DNA of 64,000 nt from Spongiivirga citrea (GCF_010671565.1 NZ_JAABOQ010000008.1:62001-126000); one strand, 5' to 3'. Shown: positions 1 through 8,811, counted from the first letter of the stretch. Numbers and translations are program-made. The notes: generated by a model from the sequence alone, not told the origin.

Positions 1-1
1 T

Positions 2-88
2 TTTATCCTAAGAGTTGGTGATATGCAGTATAATGCAAGTATCGCTAATCAGCTAAGTAAATTAAAAAGAGAATTTAGTATAAGTTAA
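2..88 (+). CDS. atpH: ATP synthase F1 subunit delta, 3' end only
   Basis: Only the last 28 codons are inside the window; the gene begins upstream. The visible tail, rich in Asn-Ala-Ser-Ile-Ala-Asn and Lys-Leu-Lys-Arg-Glu-Phe, is the usual C-terminus of flavobacterial F1 delta, which joins the catalytic head to the peripheral stalk of the ATP synthase. It is followed 44 bp later by atpA, the normal order (atpH-atpA-atpG) for this group. The call depends on the short tail plus this gene order. Confidence 0.85.
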   Translation, partial: FILRVGDMQYNASIANQLSKLKREFSIS

Positions 89-132
89 AAATCTTAGAAA
101 GGGCAACCGGACTAAGTTATATATCAATAAAA

Positions 133-1710
133 ATGGCAGAAGTTAAACCAGCTGAAGTATCAGCGATCTTAAAGAAACAACTATCAGGTTTTGAAGCAAG
201 CGCTTCTTTAGATGAAGTTGGAACAGTATTAACTGTAGGTGATGGTATTGTACGTGCTTACGGATTAGCCAACGCTCAATACGGAGAATTAGTTGAATTC
301 GACGGAGGAGCTGAAGGAATCGTACTTAACTTGGAAGAAGATAATGTAGGTATCGTATTACTAGGTCGATCTGTTGGAGTAAAAGAAGGATCTACTGTAA
401 AACGTACTGCTCGTATCGCATCTGTAAATGTAGGTGAAGGTATTGTAGGACGTGTAGTAAATACTTTAGGAAACCCAATTGATGGAAAAGGACCTATCGC
501 TGGTGAAACCTTTGAGATGCCGCTTGAGCGTAAAGCACCTGGTGTAATCTACAGAGAACCGGTAACAGAGCCATTACAAACAGGAATTAAAGCAATTGAT
601 GCGATGATTCCGGTTGGTAGAGGACAACGTGAGTTAGTAATTGGTGACCGTCAAACTGGTAAAACAACTGTTTGTATTGATGCGATCTTAAATCAAAAAG
701 AATTTTACGATGCAGGTGAGCCTGTATATTGTATATATGTTGCCGTTGGACAAAAAGCTTCAACTGTAGCAAACATTGCTAAAACGTTAGAAGAAAAAGG
801 CGCATTGGCATACACAACAATAGTTGCTGCAAATGCATCAGATCCTGCTGCAATGCAAGTATATGCACCAATGACTGGAGCATCTATTGGTGAGTATTTT
901 AGAGATACTGGTAGACCAGCGTTGATTGTATTTGATGATTTATCAAAACAGGCTGTTGCATATCGTGAGGTATCATTATTATTAAGAAGACCACCGGGAC
1001 GTGAAGCTTACCCAGGTGACGTTTTCTATCTTCACTCAAGATTATTAGAGCGTTCCGCAAAGATCATTAATAACGATGCTATTGCTAAAGAAATGAACGA
1101 TCTTCCTGATTCGTTAAAACCGATGGTAAAAGGTGGTGGTTCATTAACTGCATTGCCAATTATTGAAACACAAGCAGGTGACGTATCGGCATATATCCCA
1201 ACAAACGTAATTTCGATTACCGATGGACAAATCTTCTTAGATGGAGACTTATTTAACTCTGGTGTACGTCCAGCGATTAACGTAGGTATTTCGGTATCTC
1301 GTGTTGGTGGTAACGCGCAGATTAAATCAATGAAAAAGACTTCAGGTACATTAAAGCTAGATCAAGCACAGTTCCGTGAATTAGAAGCATTCGCTAAGTT
1401 CGGTTCTGACCTTGATGCAGCAACGTTGAATGTAATTGAAAAAGGTAAGCGTAATGTTGAGATCTTAAAGCAAGCTCAAAACGATCCGTTTACGGTAGAA
1501 GATCAGGTGGCAATTATTTACGCAGGTTCTAAGAACTTGCTTAAAGATGTTCCTGTAGATAAAGTGAAAGAATTTGAAAGAGATTTTATCGAATTCTTAA
1601 ATGCAAAGCATAGAGGAGTTCTTGACACGCTTAAAGCAGGTAAACTTACAGATGAAGTTACCGATACGCTTACAGCAGTGTGTAAAGATCTTTCAGCTAA
1701 ATTTAATTAA
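133..1710 (+). CDS. atpA: ATP synthase F1 subunit alpha
   Basis: Non-catalytic nucleotide-binding subunit of the F1 head, which alternates with beta in the hexamer that couples proton (or sodium) flow to ATP synthesis at the inner membrane. At 525 residues it has normal length. The Walker A motif GDRQTGKT is at residues 171-178, the Walker B region (ALIVFDD) lies near 270, and the alpha/beta signature with the arginine finger (GISVSRVGG) is near 390. The ATG start follows an A-rich leader, as is common in Bacteroidota, which rarely use strong Shine-Dalgarno sites. The operon is interrupted directly after this gene by a four-helix-bundle gene before atpG resumes. Confidence 0.99.
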   Translation: MAEVKPAEVSAILKKQLSGFEASASLDEVGTVLTVGDGIVRAYGLANAQYGELVEFDGGAEGIVLNLEEDNVGIVLLGRSVGVKEGSTVKRTARIASVNVGEGIVGRVVNTLGNPIDGKGPIAGETFEMPLERKAPGVIYREPVTEPLQTGIKAIDAMIPVGRGQRELVIGDRQTGKTTVCIDAILNQKEFYDAGEPVYCIYVAVGQKASTVANIAKTLEEKGALAYTTIVAANASDPAAMQVYAPMTGASIGEYFRDTGRPALIVFDDLSKQAVAYREVSLLLRRPPGREAYPGDVFYLHSRLLERSAKIINNDAIAKEMNDLPDSLKPMVKGGGSLTALPIIETQAGDVSAYIPTNVISITDGQIFLDGDLFNSGVRPAINVGISVSRVGGNAQIKSMKKTSGTLKLDQAQFRELEAFAKFGSDLDAATLNVIEKGKRNVEILKQAQNDPFTVEDQVAIIYAGSKNLLKDVPVDKVKEFERDFIEFLNAKHRGVLDTLKAGKLTDEVTDTLTAVCKDLSAKFN

Positions 1711-1724
1711 GAATTTTTAGTTTG

Positions 1725-1752
1725 GAGTTCAGAGTTATGAGTTCAGAGTTTA
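1725..1752 (+). repeat. Four GAGTTnn heptads, left flank of the inserted 4HB gene
   Basis: Four tandem 7-bp units (GAGTTCA, GAGTTAT, GAGTTCA, GAGTTTA) sit between the atpA stop codon and the four-helix-bundle gene. The same heptad in the opposite orientation follows that gene (2092-2126), so the gene is bracketed by inverted heptad arrays. Confidence 0.8.
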
Positions 1753-1764
1753 ATTTTTTACTGA

Positions 1765-2100
1765 ATGAATAACGAAGATGGTCCAATAAGAAAGAAGAGT
1801 TTCGAGTTTGCTTGTAGAGTAGTTGAGTTTTGTGATGAGTTAAAGGCCGATAAAGATTATGAATTGGCATCACAATTACTAAGAAGCGGAACAAGCATTG
1901 GAGCAAATACTAGAGAAGCACAACGCGGAGTTAGTATTAAGGATTTTAAGAATAAGTTTGGTATTGCACTAAAGGAGGCTGATGAAACCATGTATTGGTT
2001 AGAAATTTTGGAAGCTACTGGAAGGAAAGTACCTGAAAATATGAAAAATGAATGTGAAGAGTTGATAAAAATTCTTGTCAAGATAATCAAGAACTCTTAA
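1765..2100 (+). CDS. Four-helix-bundle protein (S23/IVS-encoded family) inserted between atpA and atpG
   Basis: A 111-residue, mostly helical protein of the four-helix-bundle family first described from intervening sequences in 23S rRNA genes (S23/IVP, TIGR02436-like) and related to the Avd accessory protein of diversity-generating retroelements. Family hallmarks are SxQLLRSGTSIGAN near residues 36-52 and KEADETMYWLE near 70-80. The biological role of free-standing copies is not established. Context is odd: it lies inside the ATP synthase operon, co-directional, and is flanked by inverted heptad repeats (1725-1752 and 2092-2126). This looks like a small element or passenger that arrived by transfer and is now cotranscribed with atp genes. 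ATG 1765 is the first start after the left repeats. Confidence 0.9.
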   Translation: MNNEDGPIRKKSFEFACRVVEFCDELKADKDYELASQLLRSGTSIGANTREAQRGVSIKDFKNKFGIALKEADETMYWLEILEATGRKVPENMKNECEELIKILVKIIKNS

Positions 2101-2126
2101 CTCAACACTCATAACTCATAACTCAT
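2092..2126 (-). repeat. Five inverted GAGTTnn heptads, right flank of the 4HB gene
   Basis: Read on the minus strand these are five tandem GAGTTnn-type units (top-strand units AACTCTT, AACTCAA, CACTCAT, AACTCAT, AACTCAT, then a partial sixth). They overlap the last codons and stop of the four-helix-bundle gene and run almost to the atpG start. Together with the left array they form a long imperfect inverted repeat around the gene. Confidence 0.8.
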
Positions 2127-2137
2127 AACTTGAGAGA

Positions 2138-2998
2138 ATGGCGAACTTAAAGGAAATAAGAAACAGAATATCATCAGTATCATCAACGATGCAGATTACC
2201 AGTGCCATGAAAATGGTATCGGCAGCAAAGCTGAAAAAGGCGCAGGATGCAATTACCGCAATGCGCCCATATGCTGATAAATTAACTGAGTTATTACAGA
2301 GCCTTAGCGCTACACTTGATGCTGATAGCGGCAGTAAATTTGCTGAGCAACGCGAGGTGAACAAAGTGTTATTAGTTGCTATTTCTTCTAATAGAGGATT
2401 ATGTGGTGCGTTCAATTCGAACATCATTAAGCAAACAAGCTCTCTTATGAAAGAGACTTATGCTGGTAAAGATGTTTCTGTACTTGCTATAGGTAAAAAA
2501 ACAAATGATTTCTTCGAAAAAACAGGACAAGTAATTGCTAATAAAAGTGATGTTTATGATCAGCTTACTTTTGACAATGTAGCAAGTATTGCCGAAATGA
2601 TCATGGAGAAGTTTAACGAAGGCGAATTTGATAAAGTAGTATTGATTTACAATCAGTTTAAAAATGCTGCTACTCAGATTGTACAGTCAGAGCAGTTTTT
2701 ACCGATCGTTCCTATGTCGAGAGAAACTACTTCGAATGCCGATTATATCTTCGAGCCGTCAAAAGCAGAAATCGTTGAACAGCTGATTCCAAAGTCGTTA
2801 AAAACGCAATTATACAAAGCCGTTCGTGATTCATTTGCGTCTGAACACGGTGCGCGTATGACAGCAATGCACAAGGCAACAGATAATGCGACTGAATTAA
2901 GAGATCAGTTAAAACTTACATACAACAAAGCACGTCAGGCGGCTATTACAAACGAGATTTTAGAAATCGTTGGTGGAGCCGAGGCGCTGAACGGGTAA
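2138..2998 (+). CDS. atpG: ATP synthase F1 subunit gamma
   Basis: Central rotor shaft of F1, which transmits rotation from the c-ring to the catalytic hexamer. The 286 residues match the usual length. The N-terminal helix (LKEIRNRISSVSSTMQITSAMKMVSA, about residues 4-29) and the C-terminal helix (ASEHGARMTAMHKATDNA, around 230-250) that form the shaft coiled coil are both clear. It is the last gene of the atp operon here, 37 bp after the inserted four-helix-bundle gene and followed by a strong terminator. Expression must therefore read through the inserted gene and its repeats. Confidence 0.99.
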   Translation: MANLKEIRNRISSVSSTMQITSAMKMVSAAKLKKAQDAITAMRPYADKLTELLQSLSATLDADSGSKFAEQREVNKVLLVAISSNRGLCGAFNSNIIKQTSSLMKETYAGKDVSVLAIGKKTNDFFEKTGQVIANKSDVYDQLTFDNVASIAEMIMEKFNEGEFDKVVLIYNQFKNAATQIVQSEQFLPIVPMSRETTSNADYIFEPSKAEIVEQLIPKSLKTQLYKAVRDSFASEHGARMTAMHKATDNATELRDQLKLTYNKARQAAITNEILEIVGGAEALNG

Positions 2999-3025
2999 GT
3001 AAGACACAAAATATATTAGTACATT

Positions 3026-3057
3026 AGAGGCTCTTAACTTAGAGCCTCTTTTTTTTT
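3026..3057 (+). terminator. Intrinsic terminator of the atp operon
   Basis: A perfect 9-bp stem (AGAGGCTCT / AGAGCCTCT) with a 6-nt loop is followed by a run of T residues. It lies 28 bp after the atpG stop. Confidence 0.93.
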
Positions 3058-3095
3058 GGCATCAATTTTGAACTTTACTTTATAAATTAGGGATT

Positions 3096-3620
3096 ATGAA
3101 GATCGCAGCTATCATTACAAAATCAATAGGAATATTCGCTATACTTTTTAGTGCATCACAATGTGGAGGATATAAATTAGAAAAATCGGCACCGATGACA
3201 ATGGATGTTTCATGCCAACAATATATGGGCGGGCAACCTGGTTCTAGCGGACTCAATATCTATTTTGTATTACCAGATAAGTCGGTAAAGAATGTAACTC
3301 TTGATAGTGTTTATTTTAGAGGGCGTTTAGCGAAGCTGGAGTATCAGGATATGACAAAGTATAAAAGCACAAATAATCAATATATAGCTAGCTTTCCTCA
3401 GATTAAAAAGCCAGATATTATCTCAAGTGCAAATCCGGCAGATGAAGTTGGTAATAAGCCTCCTAAGGCGATGTCAAAAATCCCATTTGAATTAGAGAAA
3501 GATCAATGTGTTGTTAGCTACCAACAGGATGGTAAGACTAAATACTTCAAGATTGATAACATCAAGGAAAAGGAGATGTTGATTTACCCATCTAGCAAAC
3601 CACAACGGGATAAATTATAG
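3096..3620 (+). CDS. Hypothetical secreted or lipoprotein-like protein
   Basis: 174 residues, not recognised as a named family. The N-terminus has a hydrophobic signal segment ending ASQCGG near residue 23; this resembles a lipobox, but Gln at -1 is atypical, so a lipid anchor is possible rather than sure. The remainder is polar, with Lys/Pro-rich stretches and two further cysteines (in VSCQQY and DQCVVSY) that could pair in the periplasm. It stands alone between the atp terminator and the convergent dipeptidase operon, so the neighbours give no functional hint. Confidence 0.7.
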   Translation: MKIAAIITKSIGIFAILFSASQCGGYKLEKSAPMTMDVSCQQYMGGQPGSSGLNIYFVLPDKSVKNVTLDSVYFRGRLAKLEYQDMTKYKSTNNQYIASFPQIKKPDIISSANPADEVGNKPPKAMSKIPFELEKDQCVVSYQQDGKTKYFKIDNIKEKEMLIYPSSKPQRDKL

Positions 3621-3750
3621 TTTGCAATGGCAGTCCGCGGCTTGTTGTTTTTGTTGAATTCTAAATGAGTTGTTCAGTGATCAAGCCAAAAATGGTGTTT
3701 AAGTGATCTTTTGTGCTTCTTTGAGCATCTTAGTGTAACAGCCCGCAGAC

Positions 3751-4815
3751 TTAACTCCAAACCCGCTCCAAAAACCTAATAAAATTTTTAGACATTATGT
3801 TTTCAATGTCATCATGAGCGTAGCCCTTTTTTTCAAGCATTTTAGGCACTTTTTGAAGATCGGCAATGGTATCAAGATCTTTAGGACACTGTTCCTTGCC
3901 AAAGGCACCATCTAAATCAGTACCAATACCAACATGAAGACTGTTTCCTGAAAGTTGGCAAATATGATCAATATTGTCGATCATTTGATCTAGGGTAACA
4001 TTCATGTCTTCTGGGGTTGATTCTCCCCGAATCCAATTCGGAACCATCATCCAAGCATCCAAGGCGATACCGATAACGGCATCTCTTCGTATAAGTTCCT
4101 TTATTTGATCGTCGGCATATTGTCGGTTATGATTTACAAAAGCCCTACAATTGTTATGACTTGCCCAAACGGGACCATTGTACACATCCATTGTTTCCCA
4201 AAAACTCTGATCGCATAAATGCGTAGCATCCAGTATCAAATTAAGGGCTTCTATTTTTTTTAAAAGCGCCTTTCCTTTTATACCAATAGGCCCTACTGAA
4301 TCGGTACCGTAAGCATAAGTACCGGGGCCATAATGTGCCGGGCCAATTGCTCTTAGTCCTTGTTCAAAAGACCGTTCTAAATGATCGATAGTCACGATGG
4401 AGTCGGCACCTTCTAAACTTAAAATATAGCCGATCGGAGTCGAGTCAGTTGGCGATTCCCATAATTTTAAATGGGCTTGCAGTTCAGTATAATTGGTGAT
4501 TTTTACCATTTGGCCGACACGCTCCATTTCTTCATACCAAGCAAGCTGCCCCTGAGTTTGCGCCCAAGCTTGATTTGGAGAATTCCACCCGGGAAGCTCA
4601 CTATTCTTTTTCACATATCTCGCTATTTGAGTAGCGACGCAAAGTCCGATATTTCCTTTCCGCATTGCAGGTAACGAAACAGTATTATTAGCCCGATCTG
4701 GTTTATCAGTCATCCCTTTCTCGCTAGCTCTAATGTCGGCAACGGGCCATGTCAAATCCCGATTCCATTCTAAGGCATTCATTGCCAAATCTAAATGTGC
4801 GTCGAATATGAACAT
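3751..4815 (-). CDS. Membrane dipeptidase-type peptidase (M19, renal dipeptidase family)
   Basis: Zinc dipeptidase of peptidase family M19, members of which cleave dipeptides, often those with a D-residue in the second position. Expected metal ligands are all visible: HLD at residues 7-9, Glu in LSLEGAD (135), His in DATHLCD (199) and His in ASHNNCRAF (220), followed by a late GTDLDG segment. No signal peptide is seen, so a cytoplasmic enzyme is likely. It is the last gene of a four-gene minus-strand operon, 2 bp after the D-threonine aldolase-like gene. That arrangement suggests it releases D-amino acids from imported or salvaged dipeptides. Substrate is inferred. Confidence 0.93.
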   Translation of the reverse strand: MFIFDAHLDLAMNALEWNRDLTWPVADIRASEKGMTDKPDRANNTVSLPAMRKGNIGLCVATQIARYVKKNSELPGWNSPNQAWAQTQGQLAWYEEMERVGQMVKITNYTELQAHLKLWESPTDSTPIGYILSLEGADSIVTIDHLERSFEQGLRAIGPAHYGPGTYAYGTDSVGPIGIKGKALLKKIEALNLILDATHLCDQSFWETMDVYNGPVWASHNNCRAFVNHNRQYADDQIKELIRRDAVIGIALDAWMMVPNWIRGESTPEDMNVTLDQMIDNIDHICQLSGNSLHVGIGTDLDGAFGKEQCPKDLDTIADLQKVPKMLEKKGYAHDDIENIMSKNFIRFLERVWS

Positions 4816-4817
4816 AG

Positions 4818-5921
4818 CTAAATGTTGATTTTATGATCTCGAGCGGCAACCTTCCAAGAGCCAATTATTTTATTCTTTTCTACTACTTTAACTGAAGGAT
4901 ACTTAGCCACTGTCGGACAAATATGAATGGGTAATGCATAAGCGACATCTCCAATTTGAATTGAATTTTCTTTATGCTCAACAATCAAATGTTCTTCGCT
5001 TTGACTAAGCTGTTTTCCGTTTACTTCCGTAAGAAATTCAACTCGGGGAAATGGCATTTCTGATGCCACTGACTTGTGACCTAGGTCAAAACAGACGTTT
5101 TGTGCTGTTGGCATACTTATCACTCTGGTAAATAATACTGCTGCGGGTAAAAAAGACAAATCTTTGTATTTAGCATAACCAGCATCCCATAAAAGTGTAG
5201 TTCCAGGCGAGGTTTCTACATCTTCTCGTTTACAGTGAATGGAAAATGTAGGTGAGCCGCCAAGCACAATGTCACAATTGCTAATACCGGCCGATTTCAA
5301 ATTATTTCTAAAGGAATCAACAGCCTCAAAACCCTGATTACAGCGTTTCGTACGTGCTTCAATAGCGATATCGCGAATATGACCGTCGTACACATGAAGA
5401 CCTTTTACTTGAATATTCTCATCATCCTGCATTGCTAAAAATAACCGCTTAGCCTCATTTCCAATGGCAATTCCAGTTCGGTTCATACCATTGTTTATAT
5501 CAATATATAGATGGAGAATAAATCGTTCTTTTCGAGCAAGACTGGAAAGTTTTTGAAATGTTAGTTCATTATCGACTAAGGTTGAAAATTGGGTGCCAGG
5601 ATATTTTTTTATTAATTGAATAAAACGCGCCATTTGTGCACCGACCGGTTGCATAGCCAATAAGACATCCTTGGCTTTACACATTCCCAAAAGCTCGGCT
5701 TCTGCAATGGTGGCGCATTTAAACTTGTAGACGCCAGCTTCTTGTTGTAGCTGAATAATTTCGGCAATTTTATGTGTTTTTATATGGGGCCGAAGTGAAT
5801 CAACACCGCCCGCCATGGCAATCATTAATGCAATATTACTTTGAATTCTTTCAGGATATACCAGCAATGAAGGGGATACCAAATCATCGGTGTCATTAAC
5901 AAGATACCAGTCAGGCTTCAT
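4818..5921 (-). CDS. D-threonine aldolase / D-serine dehydratase-like PLP enzyme (D-TA family)
   Basis: Fold-type III PLP enzyme (alanine racemase-like N-domain plus DSD-type C-domain) that acts on D-beta-hydroxy amino acids: aldol cleavage of D-threonine to glycine and acetaldehyde, or dehydration of D-serine. The PLP lysine motif RPHIKTHK spans residues 44-51, and the C-terminal metal-binding HxC motif (HICP, H333 and C335) typical of D-serine dehydratase/D-TA enzymes is intact. At 367 residues its length is normal. It sits between ridA and the M19 dipeptidase with gaps of 11 and 2 bp. Whether D-Thr or D-Ser is preferred cannot be told from sequence. Confidence 0.93.
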   Translation of the reverse strand: MKPDWYLVNDTDDLVSPSLLVYPERIQSNIALMIAMAGGVDSLRPHIKTHKIAEIIQLQQEAGVYKFKCATIAEAELLGMCKAKDVLLAMQPVGAQMARFIQLIKKYPGTQFSTLVDNELTFQKLSSLARKERFILHLYIDINNGMNRTGIAIGNEAKRLFLAMQDDENIQVKGLHVYDGHIRDIAIEARTKRCNQGFEAVDSFRNNLKSAGISNCDIVLGGSPTFSIHCKREDVETSPGTTLLWDAGYAKYKDLSFLPAAVLFTRVISMPTAQNVCFDLGHKSVASEMPFPRVEFLTEVNGKQLSQSEEHLIVEHKENSIQIGDVAYALPIHICPTVAKYPSVKVVEKNKIIGSWKVAARDHKINI

Positions 5922-5932
5922 TATTAGTTTGT

Positions 5933-6397
5933 TTAGTGGAGTTGAAAAACTGCTTCAATTTCTACGGGAATACCATCGGGTAGCATCATGCCAACAGCGC
6001 TCCTCACGCCAATCCCATTTTCTTGACCAAAAATATCGGCCATCAGCTCGCTAAAACCATTTATCACTAAAGGGTGTCTTACAAAATCTGGCGTGCAATT
6101 CACCATACCCATAGTTTTGACGATTCGCTTTATGTTATCGATATCTCCAAAATGTGTTTGAATGGAAGATAGCATTGCAAGGCCTACTTGTCGCGCAGCA
6201 ACGGCCCCTTGTTCAATATCAGTATCAAATCCGACTCTTCCCTGCATCAAAGTACCATCTTGATTAACGGGGCCATGTCCTGAGATGTATAAAAGACCGT
6301 CAACGACTAGCAATGGTTTGTACACTCCTGCTGGACTTGGTGCAGGCGGAAGTACAAGTCCTAATTCTTTAATTCGTTCTGAGGGTTTTGCACTCAT
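5933..6397 (-). CDS. RidA family protein (Rid/YjgF/YER057c/UK114)
   Basis: RidA-type enamine/imine deaminase. Family members hydrolyse reactive 2-aminoacrylate-type intermediates released by PLP enzymes. The signature RSAVGMMLPDGIPVEIEA is at residues 132-149 and includes the conserved Arg132. At 154 residues it belongs to the slightly longer subfamily with an N-terminal extension. It lies directly upstream of the D-TA/D-serine dehydratase-like gene in the same operon. This fits a role in quenching the aminoacrylate that dehydration of D-serine would release. The pairing is inference; the family call is firm. Confidence 0.93.
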   Translation of the reverse strand: MSAKPSERIKELGLVLPPAPSPAGVYKPLLVVDGLLYISGHGPVNQDGTLMQGRVGFDTDIEQGAVAARQVGLAMLSSIQTHFGDIDNIKRIVKTMGMVNCTPDFVRHPLVINGFSELMADIFGQENGIGVRSAVGMMLPDGIPVEIEAVFQLH

Positions 6398-6415
6398 AGG
6401 TTGAAAATTAGATTA

Positions 6416-7729
6416 TCAAATAAAAAGATCAAGAACTAAAACACCGATTAATCCCATTGTGCCAACAATAGTTTCCATAATCGTCCAACTTCTAAAAGTT
6501 TGTTTTATACTCAGTCCAAAGTATTCTTTAAACATCCAAAACCCGGAATCGTTTACATGAGAAAACATTAGACTACCTGCGCCTATTGCAAGTACCATTA
6601 ATTCAGGATTTACATTTTCTGGCGAAACAATAGAAGCTACAATTCCAGCTGCTGTTAATCCAGCAATAGTTGCTGAGCCTACACAAACTCGAATTAAGGT
6701 CGCAATAAGCCAACCTAAAAATAATGGTGATAAACCAGTATTCATCAATAATTCGCCAATATAAGTATCGGCACCCGTATCATCTAATACTTGTTTTAAT
6801 GCACCTGCACCTGATATAATTAATAAAATCATGGCAATACTTGCAACACCTTGTGTTAATGATGTCGAGATTTCTTTCATTTTTTTCCCTCTAGCGATTC
6901 CCAAAGTAAAAATGGCAATCATAACAGCAAGAAACATCGCTACAGCCGGATCACCTAAAAATAATATAAATGGCAAGCTAGCAGAATCTTCAGGGACTAA
7001 TAAAACTAACAAGGCTGAAAGGCCAATTAGAAGTACTGGTGACAGAGCTGTTAAAATGCATGTTAGCGTGCTCGGTATTTGGCTTTCGTCAATAGGTTCT
7101 ACGTTGTAAAATTCTTCTAATGGCGAAGCTTTAATATGTTTCAATGTTCTTGAAAATAAGCCGGCTACGATAATGGCCGGAATAGCAATACAAATTCCGT
7201 ATAAAATGGTTTTTCCAATATCAGCATCAAAAGTGCCTGCAATGGCCGTTGGAGCAGGATGCGGAGGCAAAAATCCATGTGTGACAGATAAGGAAGCAAG
7301 CATAGGCACGCCAACATATAATAAAGGCAAACCAGAAGCAGCGGCAACCGTAAAAACAATCGGGATAAGTATAACGAAGCCAACGGAATAGAACATTGGA
7401 ATACCAACTATAAAGCCAGTAATCATTACTGCCCATTGAATATTTTTAATACCGAACTGCTCAATAAGTTTTGAAGTGATTTTTTGAGCTGCTCCGCTAT
7501 CAGCAACCAGTTTTCCTAGCATGGCGCCCAGTCCTAGAATAAGTGTGAGGAAGCTAAGTGTTTTGCCAATGCCTGTTTGTATAGAGTTGATGATTTCATT
7601 CAATTCAATACCACCAAAAATGCCTATAAAAAAACAGACAATGATAAACGCAAGAAAGGCATTAAGTTTGAATTTGGCCGTTAGTAACAACAGGATACCA
7701 ATCCCTAGAACCACTATTAAAAGTATCAT
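6416..7729 (-). CDS. GntP-family permease (gluconate / D-serine type)
   Basis: 437-residue inner-membrane transporter with about 12 predicted hydrophobic segments. It resembles the Gnt/GntP group of proton symporters; motifs such as HGFLPPHPAPTAIAG and the late SATIAGLTAAGI and HVNDSGFWMFKEYFG are characteristic. The family includes gluconate permeases and the D-serine transporter DsdX. Being the first gene of an operon with RidA, a D-TA/D-serine dehydratase-like enzyme and a dipeptidase, with no gluconate kinase nearby, it is more likely a D-serine/D-threonine importer than a gluconate one. Family call strong, substrate inferred. Confidence 0.92.
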   Translation of the reverse strand: MILLIVVLGIGILLLLTAKFKLNAFLAFIIVCFFIGIFGGIELNEIINSIQTGIGKTLSFLTLILGLGAMLGKLVADSGAAQKITSKLIEQFGIKNIQWAVMITGFIVGIPMFYSVGFVILIPIVFTVAAASGLPLLYVGVPMLASLSVTHGFLPPHPAPTAIAGTFDADIGKTILYGICIAIPAIIVAGLFSRTLKHIKASPLEEFYNVEPIDESQIPSTLTCILTALSPVLLIGLSALLVLLVPEDSASLPFILFLGDPAVAMFLAVMIAIFTLGIARGKKMKEISTSLTQGVASIAMILLIISGAGALKQVLDDTGADTYIGELLMNTGLSPLFLGWLIATLIRVCVGSATIAGLTAAGIVASIVSPENVNPELMVLAIGAGSLMFSHVNDSGFWMFKEYFGLSIKQTFRSWTIMETIVGTMGLIGVLVLDLFI

Positions 7730-7958
7730 ATAGGCAATAAATGTTTGGTTAGTTTGACCATATGTAAACTCGATTAATTTGTAAAATCAAAGCGAATTGC
7801 ACTGGTTTACTTTTTAAATAAAGTGATAAGATATCAATTTATACACACCTAAAAATATAGAAGAAACGGAATAAATGGTATGTGCTTTGAAAGTTTTTTA
7901 CACCTAAAGTTCCTTTTGTACTAGCAAGTGATAGTATTGTATTGTTATTGAAGTCAAT

Positions 7959-8309
7959 TTAACTATCCCGCTTTACCAGTGCGTAATAATCATTCTCTAA
8001 GGGCAGATATCCTTGATCGTAGCAGAAATAATAAATCGTACCTTTTTTAGTAGTGTATATACTTGTAAAGTAGTTAAAATCGAAACCCTTACCAATCAGT
8101 TTGGTTTTTGTGGTTTTGGTTTTTCCGTCGGGATTTAGCTCCTCAAGAATGCGCCAGTTTTTGCGAAGTCGGTTATTGACGTTTCTTATCAGGTTTTTAC
8201 TGTCTTTATTAATCTTATTATTGTGGGCATTGCGACAGTAGTCGCTGCAGAATTTCTTGTCAATTCTGCCAATAATCTTATTACTACATTCAGGACAGGT
8301 TTTTTCCAT
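7959..8309 (-). CDS. Small zinc-ribbon protein of unknown function
   Basis: With a start at the internal ATG (8309) the product is about 116 residues and begins just 1 bp after the stop of the upstream gene; the longer frame would overlap that gene. The N-terminus holds CPECSNKI and FCSDYCRNAHNN, a CxxC...CxxxC treble-clef/zinc-ribbon resembling those in DUF2116/FCS-like proteins. The rest is basic, with a KxKLIGKGFDFNYFTSIY segment that recurs, from memory, in small flavobacterial zinc-ribbon proteins. It ends a tight minus-strand gene run. Nucleic-acid binding is plausible but not shown. Confidence 0.8.
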   Translation of the reverse strand: MEKTCPECSNKIIGRIDKKFCSDYCRNAHNNKINKDSKNLIRNVNNRLRKNWRILEELNPDGKTKTTKTKLIGKGFDFNYFTSIYTTKKGTIYYFCYDQGYLPLENDYYALVKRDS

Positions 8310-8310
8310 A

Positions 8311-8811
8311 CTATTTAAAACGCTTGTATTCAAATGCTACTTCTTCGGCTTTGCCATCCTCATTGCTTACCATCACATATACATTAATGGCATTTTCATC
8401 TACCTTTTCAAAAGTCAATCCTTCAAAGTAAACGCTATTTTCATCCATTTTCACCAATTTAAAATCGACTGTTTTGTCTTTGACCTCCCAGCCTTTTAAA
8501 TCGCCATGAAAGTGTTTTAACTGCAAGATAAGTGTTTCACCTTTTTGCTGAATATGACCTATCTCATAAAAGGAAATAGCATTGTCATTCACCAACTTAA
8601 AACTAAACATCATGCTGTTACCTAATGGAGGACTCCAAATCTCTTCAGCAATACCACCGAAAACTTCACATCTCCAATGCCCAGTAATCCATGAAACCTC
8701 ATTTAAAGTTGCTTTAGGAGATACCTCACCTTCTTTAAGTTGAAGTGTTTTTTGAGCGTTGCAGCTTATCCCAATCAGGAAAAGCAATGTAATGCATAGT
8801 GTCTTTTTCAT
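8311..8811 (-). CDS. DUF6265 family exported protein
   Basis: 166 residues with an N-terminal signal segment ending IGISCNAQ, which can be read as a lipobox (GISC). The mature part has the DUF6265 pattern: WITGHWRCE ... EEIWSPPLGNSMMFSF, a beta-barrel-like fold often found as a stand-alone exported protein. The function of DUF6265 is unknown. Its start overlaps the stop of the GNAT gene by 4 bp, so the two are translationally coupled. Confidence 0.85.
   Translation of the reverse strand: MKKTLCITLLFLIGISCNAQKTLQLKEGEVSPKATLNEVSWITGHWRCEVFGGIAEEIWSPPLGNSMMFSFKLVNDNAISFYEIGHIQQKGETLILQLKHFHGDLKGWEVKDKTVDFKLVKMDENSVYFEGLTFEKVDENAINVYVMVSNEDGKAEEVAFEYKRFK

Noticed and set aside
2116-2427. 103-codon minus-strand frame across atpG start
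   Set aside because: It is a mirror of atpG codons and overlaps the conserved N-terminus of gamma; no protein features.
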